DNA of 64,000 bases from Sthenelais limicola. Taxonomy: Eukaryota; Annelida; Polychaeta; Phyllodocida; Sigalionidae. Under the pieces are notes generated by a model, which did not search any database, was not told the origin of the DNA, and was given only the letters and a program-made list of their open reading frames with translations. Below are positions 22,985-34,110 of this stretch, in pieces (within the stretch, counting starts at the first letter, position 1; each line of letters begins with the position of its first letter). The translations under genes were made by a program, and so were the position numbers. The DNA is taken from contig OW804094.1 in NCBI GenBank assembly GCA_942159475.1, positions 135,456,755 through 135,520,754 of the forward strand. The letters are read 5' to 3'.

Positions 22985-23291
22985 TATTATGTCTTTGCGC
23001 ATGAAAATAAATATTTAAAAGCCATTGATGGTCAATCACTAGTAACGTAATTAAACATACTCCTTGGGATAACCTCATATGCATGTATAGCTTATTCAAT
23101 ACACAGTCTTACACAGTAAATCCTATCATCATTTTTTTACTGTTTAGGCTTCACCTACAGTACAAACTTAACTGTTCCTTATGCTACATAGTTTTCGGCG
23201 ATTTCTTCTCATGAATGTATTACATATTATATATCAAATAATTAATTAATTTTTGTCATAACATCTGCTTGAAAGTTATGTTTATACCTTA

Positions 23292-23499
23292 AGGGTCTCC
23301 ACTGGCTGCGGTAAGCTCTGCGGTAAGCCTTGCGATGGTTTGTGCTGGTTCTGAAGGTGGAGGGGAATGACGAGGTCCTGCCTACATGGTTCACTGGCCA
23401 TGTAGGCAGGACCTCACCACTTCTCACCATCACAGCACCATCGCAAGGCTTACCGCAGAGCTTACTGCAGAGCTTATCGCAGGCAGTGCAGACCACCCT
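23292..23499. mobile_element. Family D MITE
   Basis: AGGGTCTCCACTGGCTGCGG (a GGT of the tip is deleted) to GCAGACCACCCT, flanked by TTA on both sides (23289-23291, 23500-23502). The right arm has two GGTAAGCTCTGC-type subunits, the left arm one. Confidence 0.87.
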
Positions 23500-23502
23500 T
23501 TA

Positions 23503-24556
23503 TGCAGTCTGGCAACACTGAGAATATCAACGTCTTGGCGCTGAAATGTAACGTTGTTCCTGAATAAACATATTTTCAAATAAAAAAAATCAATTTATAT
23601 GGACATGTTTTCATGATACCAATGTTATACGTAAAAGTAGCTGTATAAAGATGGAATGAATGATTGCGTTAACACCTAAAACATACTTTGTTTTTATAAG
23701 TTCTCACCACAGTAGGTCGGAGTAGCACAGGCTGGCACAAACAGAAGATCTATTAAACACTTAAAATGGCTTTAAAAAAGCAGAAAAGTCCTAATGGCTT
23801 TCACTTTCAAATGAGAAAAACATTTTTATTCCCACATAGTCGCTACTTCTTGATCTTGATGTTGAAATAGAAAGTTTCTTTTGCAGGTCCAAATTAAGTT
23901 ATGTTTGATTTGATTTGAAGACTATTATTTCAACTAAAAATTGCATGAAGGGGGCATTCTCCAGCTAGTAGGAGGTGTTCAATCCCTCTTATTGCTAAAT
24001 TACAGCATTTGTTTTTAAGTACTTGACAATTCGCACACCTCCGTCGATGACTGGAGGTGACCAACCACTATTCATTCAATTTCTGGTTTAGTCTTGATTC
24101 AGTTAAACATCATGACATGGGGTTCAATGGCAGTACGCTTAATTAAACTCTGAGAAGTATTGTCCCAGTCTATGAAGTTTTCATAAGACCATATGGAATA
24201 CCTTGAAACATATATATTTAGGATTATGTTAGGATTTGGAATATTTAGAGATGTACATTAACGAATGCCTTTCAATGTCTATACCAATTACAAAGGATAT
24301 ATGAAGAGTTATTCAGTCAGTTTAGGAGGCAATTTTGGACCCCTAGGTTTTAGGGGACAAGTCTAGCTTTTTAGCCTTAGTCTTAGCTTGTGGTTAAGCT
24401 TATCGCTGGATGTGGAATCGAGGAATGTGGCCGTCTGGACCTGACTGGATTTAAATTGCCTTTCAGTCTAAAAGAATAGTATCAGGGGTGCAGAATATGT
24501 TTCAAAACGTTGGTGTTCCTGAGCCTGTTTGCTAGTCTGTATTTCCCTCGTTGCCC
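23503..24556. other. Unique block
   Basis: About 1 kb of AT-rich sequence without recognised repeats or convincing coding sequence. Confidence 0.4.
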
Positions 24557-24672
24557 ACTAAAGGATAATGACCGACATTGAGGGGCTGCTGGTACACTGT
24601 TTGGTGTATAATCCCGAGGCAAAGCTGGGGTGCACCAGCAGGCCCTCAATGGAGGTTACTAATCGTTTTAGT
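24557..24672. mobile_element. Short hairpin element with about 42-bp inverted repeats
   Basis: ACTAAAGGATAATGACCGAC then ATTGAGGGGCTGCTGGTACAC at the left; the right side mirrors it with GTGCACCAGCAGGCCCTCAA and TTACTAATCGTTTTAGT. The centre is TGTTTGGTGTATAATCCCG. This is a single copy in the window, so its status as a MITE is an inference from its structure. Confidence 0.6.
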
Positions 24673-25040
24673 CTCTGCCTATGATTATTATAACCCTTGG
24701 ATTGTTCAAGGCAGTCACTAAAGTCAGGTAAATTTATCCAATAATTTAGAGTTGTTCAAATTGGTATATGAAAGCATGAAATGTGGTACAGCGATAGACT
24801 TTGGTATGCTGATTGAATGTACCACTAACCTCTGCCTAGGCTATCTGTTCTCAGACTGCACACGGGAAGCAAAAAGATGCAAATTAGAGAATGTTGGTGT
24901 GTTTTACAGTGGCAGTGTGTAGAAATGTCTTGATTACACACTTGGCTCCAGAGACAAACAGACTGAGCCGGTGCACGGTGAAACACGGTCCCTCCTTCCT
25001 CATCAACCACAATCAACAGTCGCATACTGGCAGCCACAGC
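24673..25040. other. Unique DNA
   Basis: No recognised element. Short overlapping frames on both strands near 24825-25085 show no domain. Confidence 0.4.
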
Positions 25041-25369
25041 CAGGGTCTAGATGCTGGGGGGGGGGGGCACCACCAGATTAACTAACAATTTGTGATGTGT
25101 TACAGGAAAATGAGTATTTTTTATATTTTTCAAATGTTTTCCCACAAGAACCGTTGCTTATAGAATGTTTTCATTTTTGGGGTGTTTTGCATTGTTAGTA
25201 TCCACATCACATCCAGGGTTTAGATGCTGAGTGTGGATGGGGGGGGGGGTCACTGACCCAATTTGTGATGTGTCGCAGAAAAATGAGTATTTTTTTAATA
25301 TTTTTCAAATGTTTTCCCACAAGAACCGTTGCTTATTTTTGGGGTGTTTTGCACTGTTAGAATCATGAA
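25041..25369 (+). repeat. 173-bp tandem duplication including a poly-G run and a B left end
   Basis: CAGGGTCTAGATGCTG + G-run + CAATTTGTGATGTGT + the first about 110 bp of a B element occurs at 25041 and again at 25214. The copies differ by several substitutions and a 12-bp indel (TAGAATGTTTTC). Confidence 0.82.
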
Positions 25370-25870
25370 TACATATATACATAACATTTCAAGACTGTAT
25401 GGAATATATAATGGGTCAGATTCTCAGAAACTGTACAATTGGCAGCTGTACACATTGAGTAAACTAGGCTAAATTAGGCTAAAATTTGGTAAATTTGAGT
25501 ATATTCGGCATTGTATGAATTATAACCATCTGTTTGGTTAGGTTAAACTGCATTTTGAACTTTATTTTCGTCTGAAATTTGGGTCATTTGAGCAGATTGG
25601 CGAAGATAAATTGTACATTTACTGAAAATCTGACCCATATATTAATGCATATCTGAGGTTATCCTTAGGAGTATATCTAACTACTTCACTAGTCATTTAC
25701 CATTAAGAAACTCACTAATATTTCTTCATGCATAAAAAATATAAAAATACTTATTGGGTGTAATAATGTTCACAATCATTAGAATCGGCTTGATCTCCTC
25801 TTTTCAAATATTATGATGTCTCAAAATCCATTTTTGGCAGCTTGTGACTCATTTTCCTGCGACACATTTT
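25265..25870 (+). mobile_element. Family B MITE interrupted by a family A MITE
   Basis: Starts GTGATGTGTCGCAGAAAAAT; family sequence runs to GACTGTATGGAATATA, is broken by the A copy 25413-25636, resumes with TTAATGCATATCTGAGG and ends CTTGTGACTCATTTTCCTGC. Confidence 0.85.
25413..25636 (+). mobile_element. Family A MITE nested in B
   Basis: GGGTCAGATTCTCAG to CTGAAAATCTGACCC. Because it splits a B element, it inserted after that B element. Flanks TAAT and ATAT are AT-rich but not identical. Confidence 0.87.
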
Positions 25871-26169
25871 TTTGCCTGAAGATGCCTCTCACTTACAGGT
25901 GGCGGGTTTTTCCCAGTACTAGTAGACGTTTTTGTCTCTTGGTATGATTTGGTTTTTGAGTTTTGTTATTTCTTTAATTCTACCCTGCTATAGTACGAAC
26001 CACCCTCTGGGTGAGAGTTGGAATATGATATATTGTCTATTATTTACTGAAAGTGATGTACTGCTATAGGATTGTCACCACATGGATATGTTTCCACGCC
26101 CTGAAATATTGTAATGTTATTTCATCCTTGCCTCTTCTTTATTGATATATTTGTTGGTAAAATGAATAT
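25871..26169. other. Unique DNA
   Basis: Nothing recognised in about 300 bp. Confidence 0.4.
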
Positions 26170-26404
26170 GGGTGAAATCGTCAGAAAATGTACAATTCAT
26201 TTTCTGCAAATCTTTCAGATTTCCTACATTTAAGACAGAAATTAGGTTCTAAATATGATTTAACTTAACCAAAACATTGTTCATATCCCTCCAACAACAA
26301 ATATACCCAGATATACCCAGGATTGACTATTTTTTCAGCCTTATTTAGCAGAATTTACTAAATGTGTAGAGCTGCCAATTGCACATTTTCTGAAGATCTG
26401 ACCC
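26170..26404 (-). mobile_element. Family A MITE with variant right terminus
   Basis: The right-type end reads GGGTGAAATCGTCAG, the left-type end CTGAAGATCTGACCC. ATAT flanks both sides. Confidence 0.86.
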
Positions 26405-26447
26405 ATATAATTCACGGAGACCTTATGTCAACTATTGAACTATATTG

Positions 26448-26525
26448 TTCAGCTGTAACTGAGAATAATGTGTACCACATAATGTTTCAGCTGAATAAAA
26501 TTACTTAAATACAAATATAAAACGC
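26448..26525 (+). mobile_element. LINE-type 3' tail, copy 1 of a pair
   Basis: CAGCTGTAACTGAGAATAAT ... CATAATGTTTCAGCTGAATAAAATTACTT then AAATACAAATATAAAA. Homologous to 29578-29652. Confidence 0.5.
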
Positions 26526-27066
26526 ACCTAAGTGTTCTAATGCCTGGAGGATGGGAGGGGAGGATGGGAGGGAGGGGGTTGTGGGGTATAGGCTGGGGGG
26601 AGGAGGGGGAGCTTCCTGACTGGCCGGAAAATTAAGTCTGAAGGAAAGGATGCTACAGAGAAAAACGGAAGAAAATGGGGCGAAAGTGTCCGTCCGTAAA
26701 TGAACTTAAAATCAGTTTTAAGTTAAGGTTTAAAGACATTTGTATGTTCTGTATTAAAAAGAAGAAAGTTTTAAATATTCGTTGTATTTTGTATTTAAAT
26801 ATTTTTATTCCAGCTAAGCATTATGTAATATAAACTGTTCTCTGGTATAGCTGTACATCAAAATATAGTGGTTACTAATGAAGTAAAGTTGATACACAAG
26901 ACATTTGCTAACAGTAGTAGTTAGTTATTACCAAAAGCATTATTGCAAAGGTGAAATAAGCATAAGATAAAAACAACGTACAGAAACAGAAGGATTCTGA
27001 CAGTACAAATATCAAATATCAATGTAACTGAACTCTCTCCACCTACTGTTGTAACCAAATACTCAA
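26526..27066. other. Unique DNA with a G-rich segment
   Basis: 26545-26620 contains many GGGG and GGAGGG runs on the + strand, compatible with a quadruplex. The remainder is AT-rich and unrecognised. Confidence 0.45.
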
Positions 27067-27068
27067 AT

Positions 27069-27448
27069 ATGACAGGAAGATGAGTCACACAGAAAATGAA
27101 TTTTGAGATATCATCATATCTGAGAAGATGAGATCAAGTGGACTCCAATGGTGGTAAACATTAATGAAATCTAAGCAGTGTCTTTATCTTTTATGTTTGA
27201 TCTATTTATGTTTGAAAAAAGTTTGCAATATTTCTTGGTGGGGAATTACCAGTAAAGGAACTAAATATCCTTCATAAGATTACTTTCTAAACGCAAAAGT
27301 ATATTTAATACACTGTCTTGAAATTTGGTACATGAATTCATACCACGTAAAGCGCTACACTCCCCCAAACTGAGAATATTCACACAAAGAGATCTTGTGA
27401 ATAAATCACTTTTGCGACTTGTAACTCATTTTCCTATAACACATCACA
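27069..27448 (-). mobile_element. Family B MITE
   Basis: GACAGGAAGATGAGTCACAC to TTGTAACTCATTTTCCTATA then ACACATCAC. The leading GTG is lost, and AAAT lies outside both ends. Confidence 0.83.
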
Positions 27449-28339
27449 AATTTAAGTCACGTCGCCAAGGCAAAATCAAATATAATTAGTAAACCACGCC
27501 TTTTCCGATTGCGAGTCCATTTCATTTTTTTTCCTTATTTCTTGTGAATCTGCCACCACTGGAAGCAAACTGTCTGTTGCATTTCCCTCCCCAAATAAAC
27601 AATTCTACGAGTAAATAAGGCTTCGTGTTCGAATCCACTGCTTGCCTAAGCAGAAAGCTTTTATGAAGCTTTTATTATAAAACTTGCCCAGGAATGGGTG
27701 TGTGTTATTATGCTAGATTTCATTGGCAGGCCCAGGGCCGGGGCTTTGAAAGTGCATTTTGAATTCTCTGTAATAAAAAACCGTCATAAATAACCAATAG
27801 CTCCGGTTTTATTGACCCACCACCGCGTACTTTACTCACTCAATCCTGACTCTCTACTCACTGCCGCAGACCCATTATAATAAAATACTATTGAAGGGGG
27901 TGCTACGGGTTTGTTTGACAATTATTGGTAAAAAAAAAGATAAAAGGATTTAATGCCCTATAATTTATAACTATATCCTGTAATTATATTATAACGATAT
28001 CGTAAAATTGTCATTTTATCAATTATTGATCTATTATTGTATGATTTACATTCACTGTTATCTTTTAATTATCATTTAATCTATTGTATTATGATTGATA
28101 CTTCATCTATCACCGTGTATATCCATATTTTATCATTCTTATTTAAGAAAAAGGGCATTTTTGTGATTCAAAAGACACATAATTATAAGATAAGATAGAA
28201 AATACTCCTAAACACGTGTTATACGCGCCTTTTGTCCCTATTAATTAATTCATAATTCTTATTAACATTGCATGACATGATGTAATCACATTTCTATAAT
28301 ATTTCATATGGAATATACCAAATGTATGAACAGGTATAT
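27449..28339. other. Unique block, possible regulatory sequence
   Basis: 27480-27880 is unique, of mixed composition, with TTTTATTGACC, CTTTTATTATAAAACTT, GTCATAAATAACC, TTTCATTGGC and two CTTTGAA-type words (GGCTTTGAAAGTGC, TTTTGAATTC). Such clusters occur in developmental enhancers, but I have no conservation data. 27900-28330 is AT-rich spacer. Confidence 0.3.
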
Positions 28340-28574
28340 GGGTCAGATTTTCAGAAAATGTACAATTGGGAGCTGTACACATTTAGTAAATTCTGCTAAA
28401 TTAGGCTGCAATTTGGTCAGTACTCGGTAAATTCAAGAATATTCGGCATTGCATTGATTCTAGCAATCTGTTTGGTTAGGTTGAACTACACTTTGAACTT
28501 TATTTTCGTCTGAAAAGTGGGTTATTTGAGAAGATTGGCGAAGTTGAATTGTACATTTTCTGAAAACTTGACCC
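28340..28574 (+). mobile_element. Family A MITE
   Basis: GGGTCAGATTTTCAG to CTGAAAACTTGACCC with ATAT on both sides. Confidence 0.88.
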
Positions 28575-28672
28575 ATATCATTATACCAGAATGTGGTTGG
28601 GATAGTCAATTACATTATCAACCTGTCTAGACAGTCCGGGTGTCCATACCTTCACTAGCTAGATAAGCACAT

Positions 28673-28907
28673 GGGTCAGATCGTCAGAAAATGTACAATC
28701 GCCAGCTCTACACATTTAGTTAATTCTTCTAATTTAGGTTGAAAAGTGACAAATACAAGATCGATCTGAGGAGAAATGGTATGGCTTAGATTCAAATAAT
28801 CTGTTTGGTTATGTAAAACTGTATTTTGGACCTTATTGCTGTCTTGAATTTAGGATATTTGAGAGGATTGGTGAAATTGAATTGTACATTTTCTGACAAT
28901 CTGACCC
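28673..28907 (+). mobile_element. Family A MITE, GATCGTCAG subfamily
   Basis: GGGTCAGATCGTCAG to CTGACAATCTGACCC, flanked by ACAT on both sides. Confidence 0.88.
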
Positions 28908-28995
28908 ACATCAACCGTATCCAATACAACAAGCAAGGAGCAGGAAACCCAATATCTTAGTTAATATTCTCCATTGTTTCCATATAACATGTGCT

Positions 28996-29072
28996 GAAGG
29001 GGCGGAGGGGGAGGGGGGAGGGGGAGGGGGAGGGGGAGGGGGGAGGGGGAGGGGGAGGGGGAGGGGGAGCGG
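28996..29072 (+). repeat. (GGGGGA)n microsatellite
   Basis: About 75 bp of GGGGGA/GGGAGGGG units. Strong quadruplex-forming potential on the + strand (inference). Confidence 0.9.
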
Positions 29073-29577
29073 GGTCTATAATATACCATACTTCCAGACC
29101 ACTGTAGTCGAAGCCTATCAATAATCCATTGCATGGGGATTTAATTGGAAATTTATGGGAAATAAAAACTGCTTGATACCAGACTGTTAGGGAGAAGGCA
29201 ATATAGACATTATGTACACATTAAATTGGTATTAAGAGACAAATGCACTTGCCTAAACAGTCGCCTCTCTCTCCTCAAGCTTCAGCGCAAAGCAATCAGC
29301 TAATTGATCAATCCCATGTGCCCATTGCTTTAATTTCAATCATAAATACCCCGAATGGCTAATGCAAAATATATCTTGCAATTACTAACAACATACGCTT
29401 GGAATATCGTGATTTACAGTAGAAAATGTCAACTTTGTATTCGAGCGTACTGCCAGAAGATCTCTGCATGTACCGTGTTTTTATTTTTCATTTCATTTTC
29501 CCTAAATAATCAACATTGATAACCGAAACTCATAGACTGAATTTACTTCTGCGACTACTTAAGTTTATTTATCTATG
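29073..29577. other. Unique block rich in homeodomain-like core sites
   Basis: 29100-29420 contains ATTTAATTGG, AATCAGCTAATTGATCAATC, CTTTAATTTCAATCATAAAT, GGCTAATGC and TTGCAATTACTAAC. Non-repetitive, no reading frame. Whether it is a conserved enhancer cannot be told from one genome. Confidence 0.3.
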
Positions 29578-29652
29578 CACAGCTACAACTGAGAATATAT
29601 TACATAATGTTTGGCTGGAATAGAAGAATATTCAAATTCAAAAAATATCTCC
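29578..29652 (+). mobile_element. LINE-type 3' tail, copy 2 of a pair
   Basis: CAGCTACAACTGAGAATATA ... ACATAATGTTTGGCTGGAATAGAAG then ATTCAAATTCAAAAA, matching 26448-26525 with indels. Confidence 0.48.
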
Positions 29653-29974
29653 CCCCTCCTCCTCCCCCCCCCCCACACGCACACACACTCACGAAAACAA
29701 ATCTAAACTTTAAGCGTAAGAAACATCGCCTAAAAGTATAGCAGTAATCCTATTGCCATAAGTCATATGTTATGTCCTCTATCTTTCTAAAGAAAAAGAA
29801 AGAGAGCTGACTGTCTGGGGTATTGCATCCACCATTTGCCTTCCATTTTTAGAGGCAACTAAATATTGGCATTGACAGCTCAGTGGTATAACTTATCCCT
29901 TGTTCGTGACAGTCTAGCGAAACAATGACCCTCTCTAGTGACCTCTACCTCACTTATATTGAGAAAATATAGGT

Positions 29975-30080
29975 GGGTCAGACCGTCAGACAATGTACAA
30001 TCGGCAGATATACACATTTAGTAAATTCTGCTAAATGACAGTGAAAAATGGTCAATACTGCGTATATCTGAGTATTGGTA
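29975..30080 (+). mobile_element. Family A MITE, left-half fragment
   Basis: GGGTCAGACCGTCAGACAAT and left half to GTATATCTGAGTATT. The right half is absent; a family E remnant follows. Confidence 0.77.
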
Positions 30081-30124
30081 TAAACATACAAATACAATCA
30101 GGTAGCCTATTGCCATATAGCTAC

Positions 30125-30209
30125 CAGTCCAGGCCCAACCCTCAGATCAGAGAAGAATGGTATATCAGTGATTGGACGTCTACTTCGCAATATCTTTAGG
30201 CCTAGACTG
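30125..30209 (-). mobile_element. Family E MITE, 85-bp deletion derivative
   Basis: Keeps both tips, CAGTCCAGGCCCAACCCTCA and TAGGCCTAGACTG, but most of the middle is gone. Confidence 0.78.
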
Positions 30210-30415
30210 CTCATTTCTACATTCTCACAGCCCTGTGAATACGAATCTGATTCATGGTAAATCCATCGCCCCATATTTATACGTACATGTAATATAAAGC
30301 CTTCGCCGTGGGGGAACGCAGGCAAAAATATGACGAAGATATATGACTTGAATGAGTGCTATCGTCTACCCTATACCATATCGCTGGACGAGAACTAGAT
30401 CAGTATGATATATAT

Positions 30416-30650
30416 GGGTCAGATTTTCAGAAAATGTACAATTGGCAGCTCTACACATTAAGTAATTTCTGCTAAATTAGGCTGAGAAATGATGAATACG
30501 GGGTATATCTGAGTCTATTTTGTATTGTGTTGTTTTAAAATATCACTTCTGCTATGTTAAACTGTACTTTGAAGCTCATTTTTGTCTTACATTTGGGTTA
30601 TTTGAGACGATTGGTGAATGCGAATTGTACATTTTCTGACGGTCTGACCC
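30416..30650 (+). mobile_element. Family A MITE
   Basis: GGGTCAGATTTTCAG to CTGACGGTCTGACCC, so the two ends belong to different terminal subtypes. Very close in its interior to 42136-42370. Confidence 0.87.
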
Positions 30651-31703
30651 ATTATATACATAGAAAGCCTCCTGGAATATAATATAACATTTCACCAAGT
30701 TCCATTTGATCTAACACAATGCACAATCCAATGCATAAATCATACCAATTTGTCAGCCCTTTTCACCATCTATTTCTAACATGAGCTACTCCGAGCACAT
30801 CAATTACCCACTCGCCTTTCAAAGAGGCATATAATAAAATTCCTCTCATTCACCGAGTCTCCCTCATCAATTCTCATTCTGGACGTAATGGGAATCCAGG
30901 GACGTGGGAATAATGACTGGTCCCCCTGGTCCAGTTAGGGACCAGTAACTGCCACACCACCATCGACTTGTTTTTGTTGCTCTAAAGCATTCATCTTGGT
31001 GTATTTGCCTAACGCTACTGTACAGATCTATGGGGGTGAATTGTAAAGAAGAAATCTATCTTAATTGGTTGGGATGTTCGGGGTAATTACTGTATTCAAA
31101 CCTTTTAAATAGTTTATCTTTTTTGTAGCCAGATACGGGTATTTGACTTAGTGTAACGTTAGTTGTTTTCAAGTGCATAACTGCAAGCAATAGGGGAAAG
31201 GGGAAAGTGTATGAGTGTGCAATTCTCGTTTCCTGAAATAATTAACTTCTGGAAAATGATTTTGAGTATAATTTATGGACGGTTTCTTTTTTTTAAATAA
31301 TTTTTTATTGAGCCCAATTTCACATAATCATATTCCCATGGATCCCCGTGAAAAAGCATAAACCAAGCTGTTAAAGAAGTAAATATTTATCATTACATTT
31401 ATATATCCAGATTTTACTAGAAATCAGTCTTGATAAACAGAGAACAGACATATAAGCAATTATAAGTAAACAGATAAGCATTGTTTTTGTGAATTTTTAC
31501 CTCAAGTACAATAGACAATAAGAGCTATGCAAAGAATAAAAAAAGACTATTTCCAATCAGCACATTTGTGTATGTAGACTTTCTTTCTCATTCTGTCACA
31601 ACAGAATAACAACAATTTGGCTAACGAGTTGTTCCCCTTACTCATGTCAGATCAACAACATAACAATTATATCCTATCTGGTTATTTCCCGGCTGTGGAC
31701 GCT
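30651..31703. other. Unique block with possible LINE 3' remnant
   Basis: 30670-30960 is unique, with ATTTGATCTAACACAATG, AATGCATAAATC, ATTTGTCAGCC, CATCAATTACCC and CTTTCAAAGAGG, a mix of homeodomain-, Meis- and TCF-like words. 31280-31420 starts TTTTTTATTGAGCCCAATTT and could be an antisense LINE tail. Confidence 0.3.
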
Positions 31704-31707
31704 ATAT

Positions 31708-32114
31708 GTGATGTGTTCCGGGAAAATGAGTCACAAGTCGCAGAATCGATATTTTTCAAAGTGTTTTGTCACAAGATCACATTATTGAAATGTTCTGATT
31801 TTTGAAGAATTTGTCACTTATAGCTATGTCAATCGATGTATCAAATTTTAGGACAATCTATGTCATATATCCTTTCGTTTTAAAGGTCCTGACATGGACT
31901 ACATTTAGTTACTTTACTGTTTAGTGACCTCCAGAAATATTGGAAACCTTTTTTTTCAAAAACTAAAATATCAAACTTAAAATTTAGAAATACTTATTAT
32001 TGTATCAGACTGTTTACTATCATTGAAATCGGCTTGATCTCATCTTTTCAGATATAATGGTATCTCAAAATCTATTTTTTGCGACTTATGACTCATTTTC
32101 CTGAAACAGATCAC
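31708..32114 (+). mobile_element. Family B MITE, reference copy (4-bp target duplication)
   Basis: A 407-bp copy beginning GTGATGTGTTCCGGGAAAAT and ending ATTTTCCTGAAACAGATCAC, flanked by ATAT on both sides (31704-31707, 32115-32118). The inverted termini extend about 35 bp, through GAGTCACAAGTCGCA and its complement. The interior is AT-rich and non-coding. Each terminus contains TGAGTCA or TGACTCA, the AP-1 core. Other copies with readable duplications are 21496 (ACTT) and 27069 (AAAT). Confidence 0.88.
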
Positions 32115-32118
32115 ATAT

Positions 32119-32364
32119 TATAGTAAACTGAATAATATTTGACCTCATAAATAACCAGAAGACTCGTACTCAATGTGCTACGTGTTTAAGGCTCGCATGC
32201 ATGTCCCTTTTCATTCATTTCCTTTTATAGTGACATAAAAGTCCCTGTCGATTGATTGAAGAATGTGTTCTTGGAAGATTTTACCTGTCGAAATGTACTT
32301 ATTTCTCTTAATCCATCATACATGAACAGCGCACCTCGCGGTCGTCAATACTCAGAATGAAAGA
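32119..32364. other. Unique DNA
   Basis: Nothing recognised. Confidence 0.4.
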
Positions 32365-32598
32365 GGGTGAAATCGCCAGAAAATGTACAATTCCCCTTCA
32401 CCAATCCTCTCAAAAAAACAAATTTAAGACACTAATAAGGTTCAAAATTCAGTCCAACACAACCAAACAGATTGTATAAATTAAGGTAATATCAAAAATA
32501 CCCAGATATACCTAGTATTGCCCATTTCTCAGTCTAATTTAACCACATTTGCTAAATATGTAGATCTGCCGATTGTATATTTTCTGAAGATCTGACCC
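32365..32598 (-). mobile_element. Family A MITE with variant right terminus
   Basis: GGGTGAAATCGCCAG to CTGAAGATCTGACCC, flanked by AAGA on both sides (32361-32364, 32599-32602). Confidence 0.88.
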
Positions 32599-32912
32599 AA
32601 GAATCAACCCAATAAGAAGTGCATTGGGTTCTTTGCGTGGGAGTTTCCTTCAGGATTTCAGGTGGCAATTCCTTTACAATAAAAGGCCTCTCATCATTAC
32701 ACAGGTGAGGTATTCCTACCCACCTGGGTACGACTCTATATTGCAATTAACCTTGGCAACCCTTTGTAACTGCTCCTGTTAGAGCAGCTCTCCCCTGCGA
32801 ACTTCCTCTGAATTAATATTGAATACGGTGAACTATTTGCACTTTTTTCCTGCTCATGGTTTAATGTGTTATTTGCTGAGTAAAGAGGTGGCATTGGTGA
32901 TGAGAAAATTTC
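32599..32912. other. Unique DNA
   Basis: Nothing recognised; a 64-codon reverse frame is mostly A-element translation. Confidence 0.4.
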
Positions 32913-33465
32913 ACTGTCTCTATCTCTGTCTCTGTCTGTCTCTCGCTCTCTCTTGCATGCGAGCTCTCCCTGTCTCTCACTGTCTCTTACGTGTATGCTC
33001 TCTCTTTCTGTCCCTTGCTCTCTCTCTATGTGTCTCTGTCTGTTTGTTTCCCCATCTCTAGCATGCGCGCTCTCTCTGTCTCTCTCTCTGGCTCTGTCTT
33101 CTGTTTGTATGTCTCTTTCTCTTCCTCTATGTCTCTCGCTTTCTCTGTCTTTCTTTCTGTCTCCCCCTCATGTCTCTTGCTCGCTTTGTCTGTCTCTCCC
33201 TGTCTGTCTGTTTGTCTTGGTGTCACTCCCTCTCTCGCTATCATCCTCTCCTGCACTCTGTCTCTCCCTCTTTCTCTCTCTCCCTTTTTCTCTCGCCATC
33301 ACTCCCTCTCTCTCGCTGTCACTCTCTCTCCCTCTTTCTGTCCCTCTCGCAATCTCTCCACCTCTCTCTTTCAATCTCGCTTTCCCTCCTCTCTCTTGTT
33401 GTTGCTCTCTCTCTTGCTCTCTCCCCTTTCGCTCTCTCTCTCTTTCGCTGTCACTCTTATTTTTA
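32913..33465 (+). repeat. CT/TCTG-rich low-complexity block
   Basis: About 550 bp of CTCTCT, TGTCTCTC and CCCTCTCTC motifs. Long Ser/Leu frames (180 and 185 codons on this strand) and Glu/Arg frames on the other are artefacts. It is complementary in composition to 34766-35088. Confidence 0.9.
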
Positions 33466-33479
33466 CAAACCTTTTACAA

Positions 33480-33850
33480 CTACCTTGTACAATAGAAATG
33501 TCTAACGTCCAAAATCCCCTCAGAGTTCACTGCTGCACTAATGGATAAGGAATTAATTTCACAAATGCTCGTCCACATAAACGTAAACATAAATAGCCAC
33601 TGTAGGGGAAATAAGAGGTCGCCATTCCGACTCCCAATTTGCCTTCCCCAAATCATACAAATATGCTTGGTGAACCGATACCAATGTAAACAGAAAGGAA
33701 TATCGAGATGGTCCAGGGATAAGATGCCTTTATATAATTTGTTATTGAGCCTGGGTGGACAGGAAATTAATGGTCTTCCCGCTGTCCCCGTACAGAGGTC
33801 ACTGCTGTATGGCTCAATAGGGGAGTTGGCATGGACACCAGCAGGTTGAA
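33480..33850. other. Unique segment open on both strands, no recognised product
   Basis: A 102-codon frame on + (33541-33849) and a 203-codon frame on - (33480-34091) overlap. Neither shows a known domain, a signal peptide, or repeat structure. The reverse frame runs on into a LINE tail, which argues against a real protein. Could be conserved non-coding DNA or chance. Confidence 0.25.
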
Positions 33851-34110
33851 TGCTAACCTGATTTGATTGATTTGAGAACGTTTTTATCATCCGTATACAG
33901 GTACATTTTCTAGATTTCTGCATATTTTCGGCAGTAGCCTGAACTTTAGCTCTCGGTTTTTGATTACAATAATATATACGTTTTATTTGCTCTATAGCTA
34001 GTAAGTATTTGGCCAATATTTGTGTGAAACTAAAAGTTAAAGTCATAAGTTCTCTTTGGTATTTCTTATACAACTTATTATATATTCTCATATTTGCATA
34101 TCTTCATACC
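33850..34110 (-). mobile_element. Probable LINE 3' end, antisense
   Basis: On the reverse strand it reads AAATGTACCTGTATACGG, then ATGATAAAAACG, then a (TCAAA)n-type tail TCTCAAATCAATCAAATCAG. The GTACCTGTATA word is also found in the antisense tail at 11714-11994 (there TGTACCTGTATAACC), suggesting related LINE families. Confidence 0.5.

Noticed and set aside
27628..27650. GTTCGAATCC, a tRNA B-box-like word
   Set aside because: No A box at the right distance, and the T-stem does not pair properly; no cloverleaf can be drawn.
32953..33548. Ser/Leu-rich frames of 180-185 codons resembling membrane proteins
   Set aside because: CT-rich low-complexity DNA; no start context or domain.
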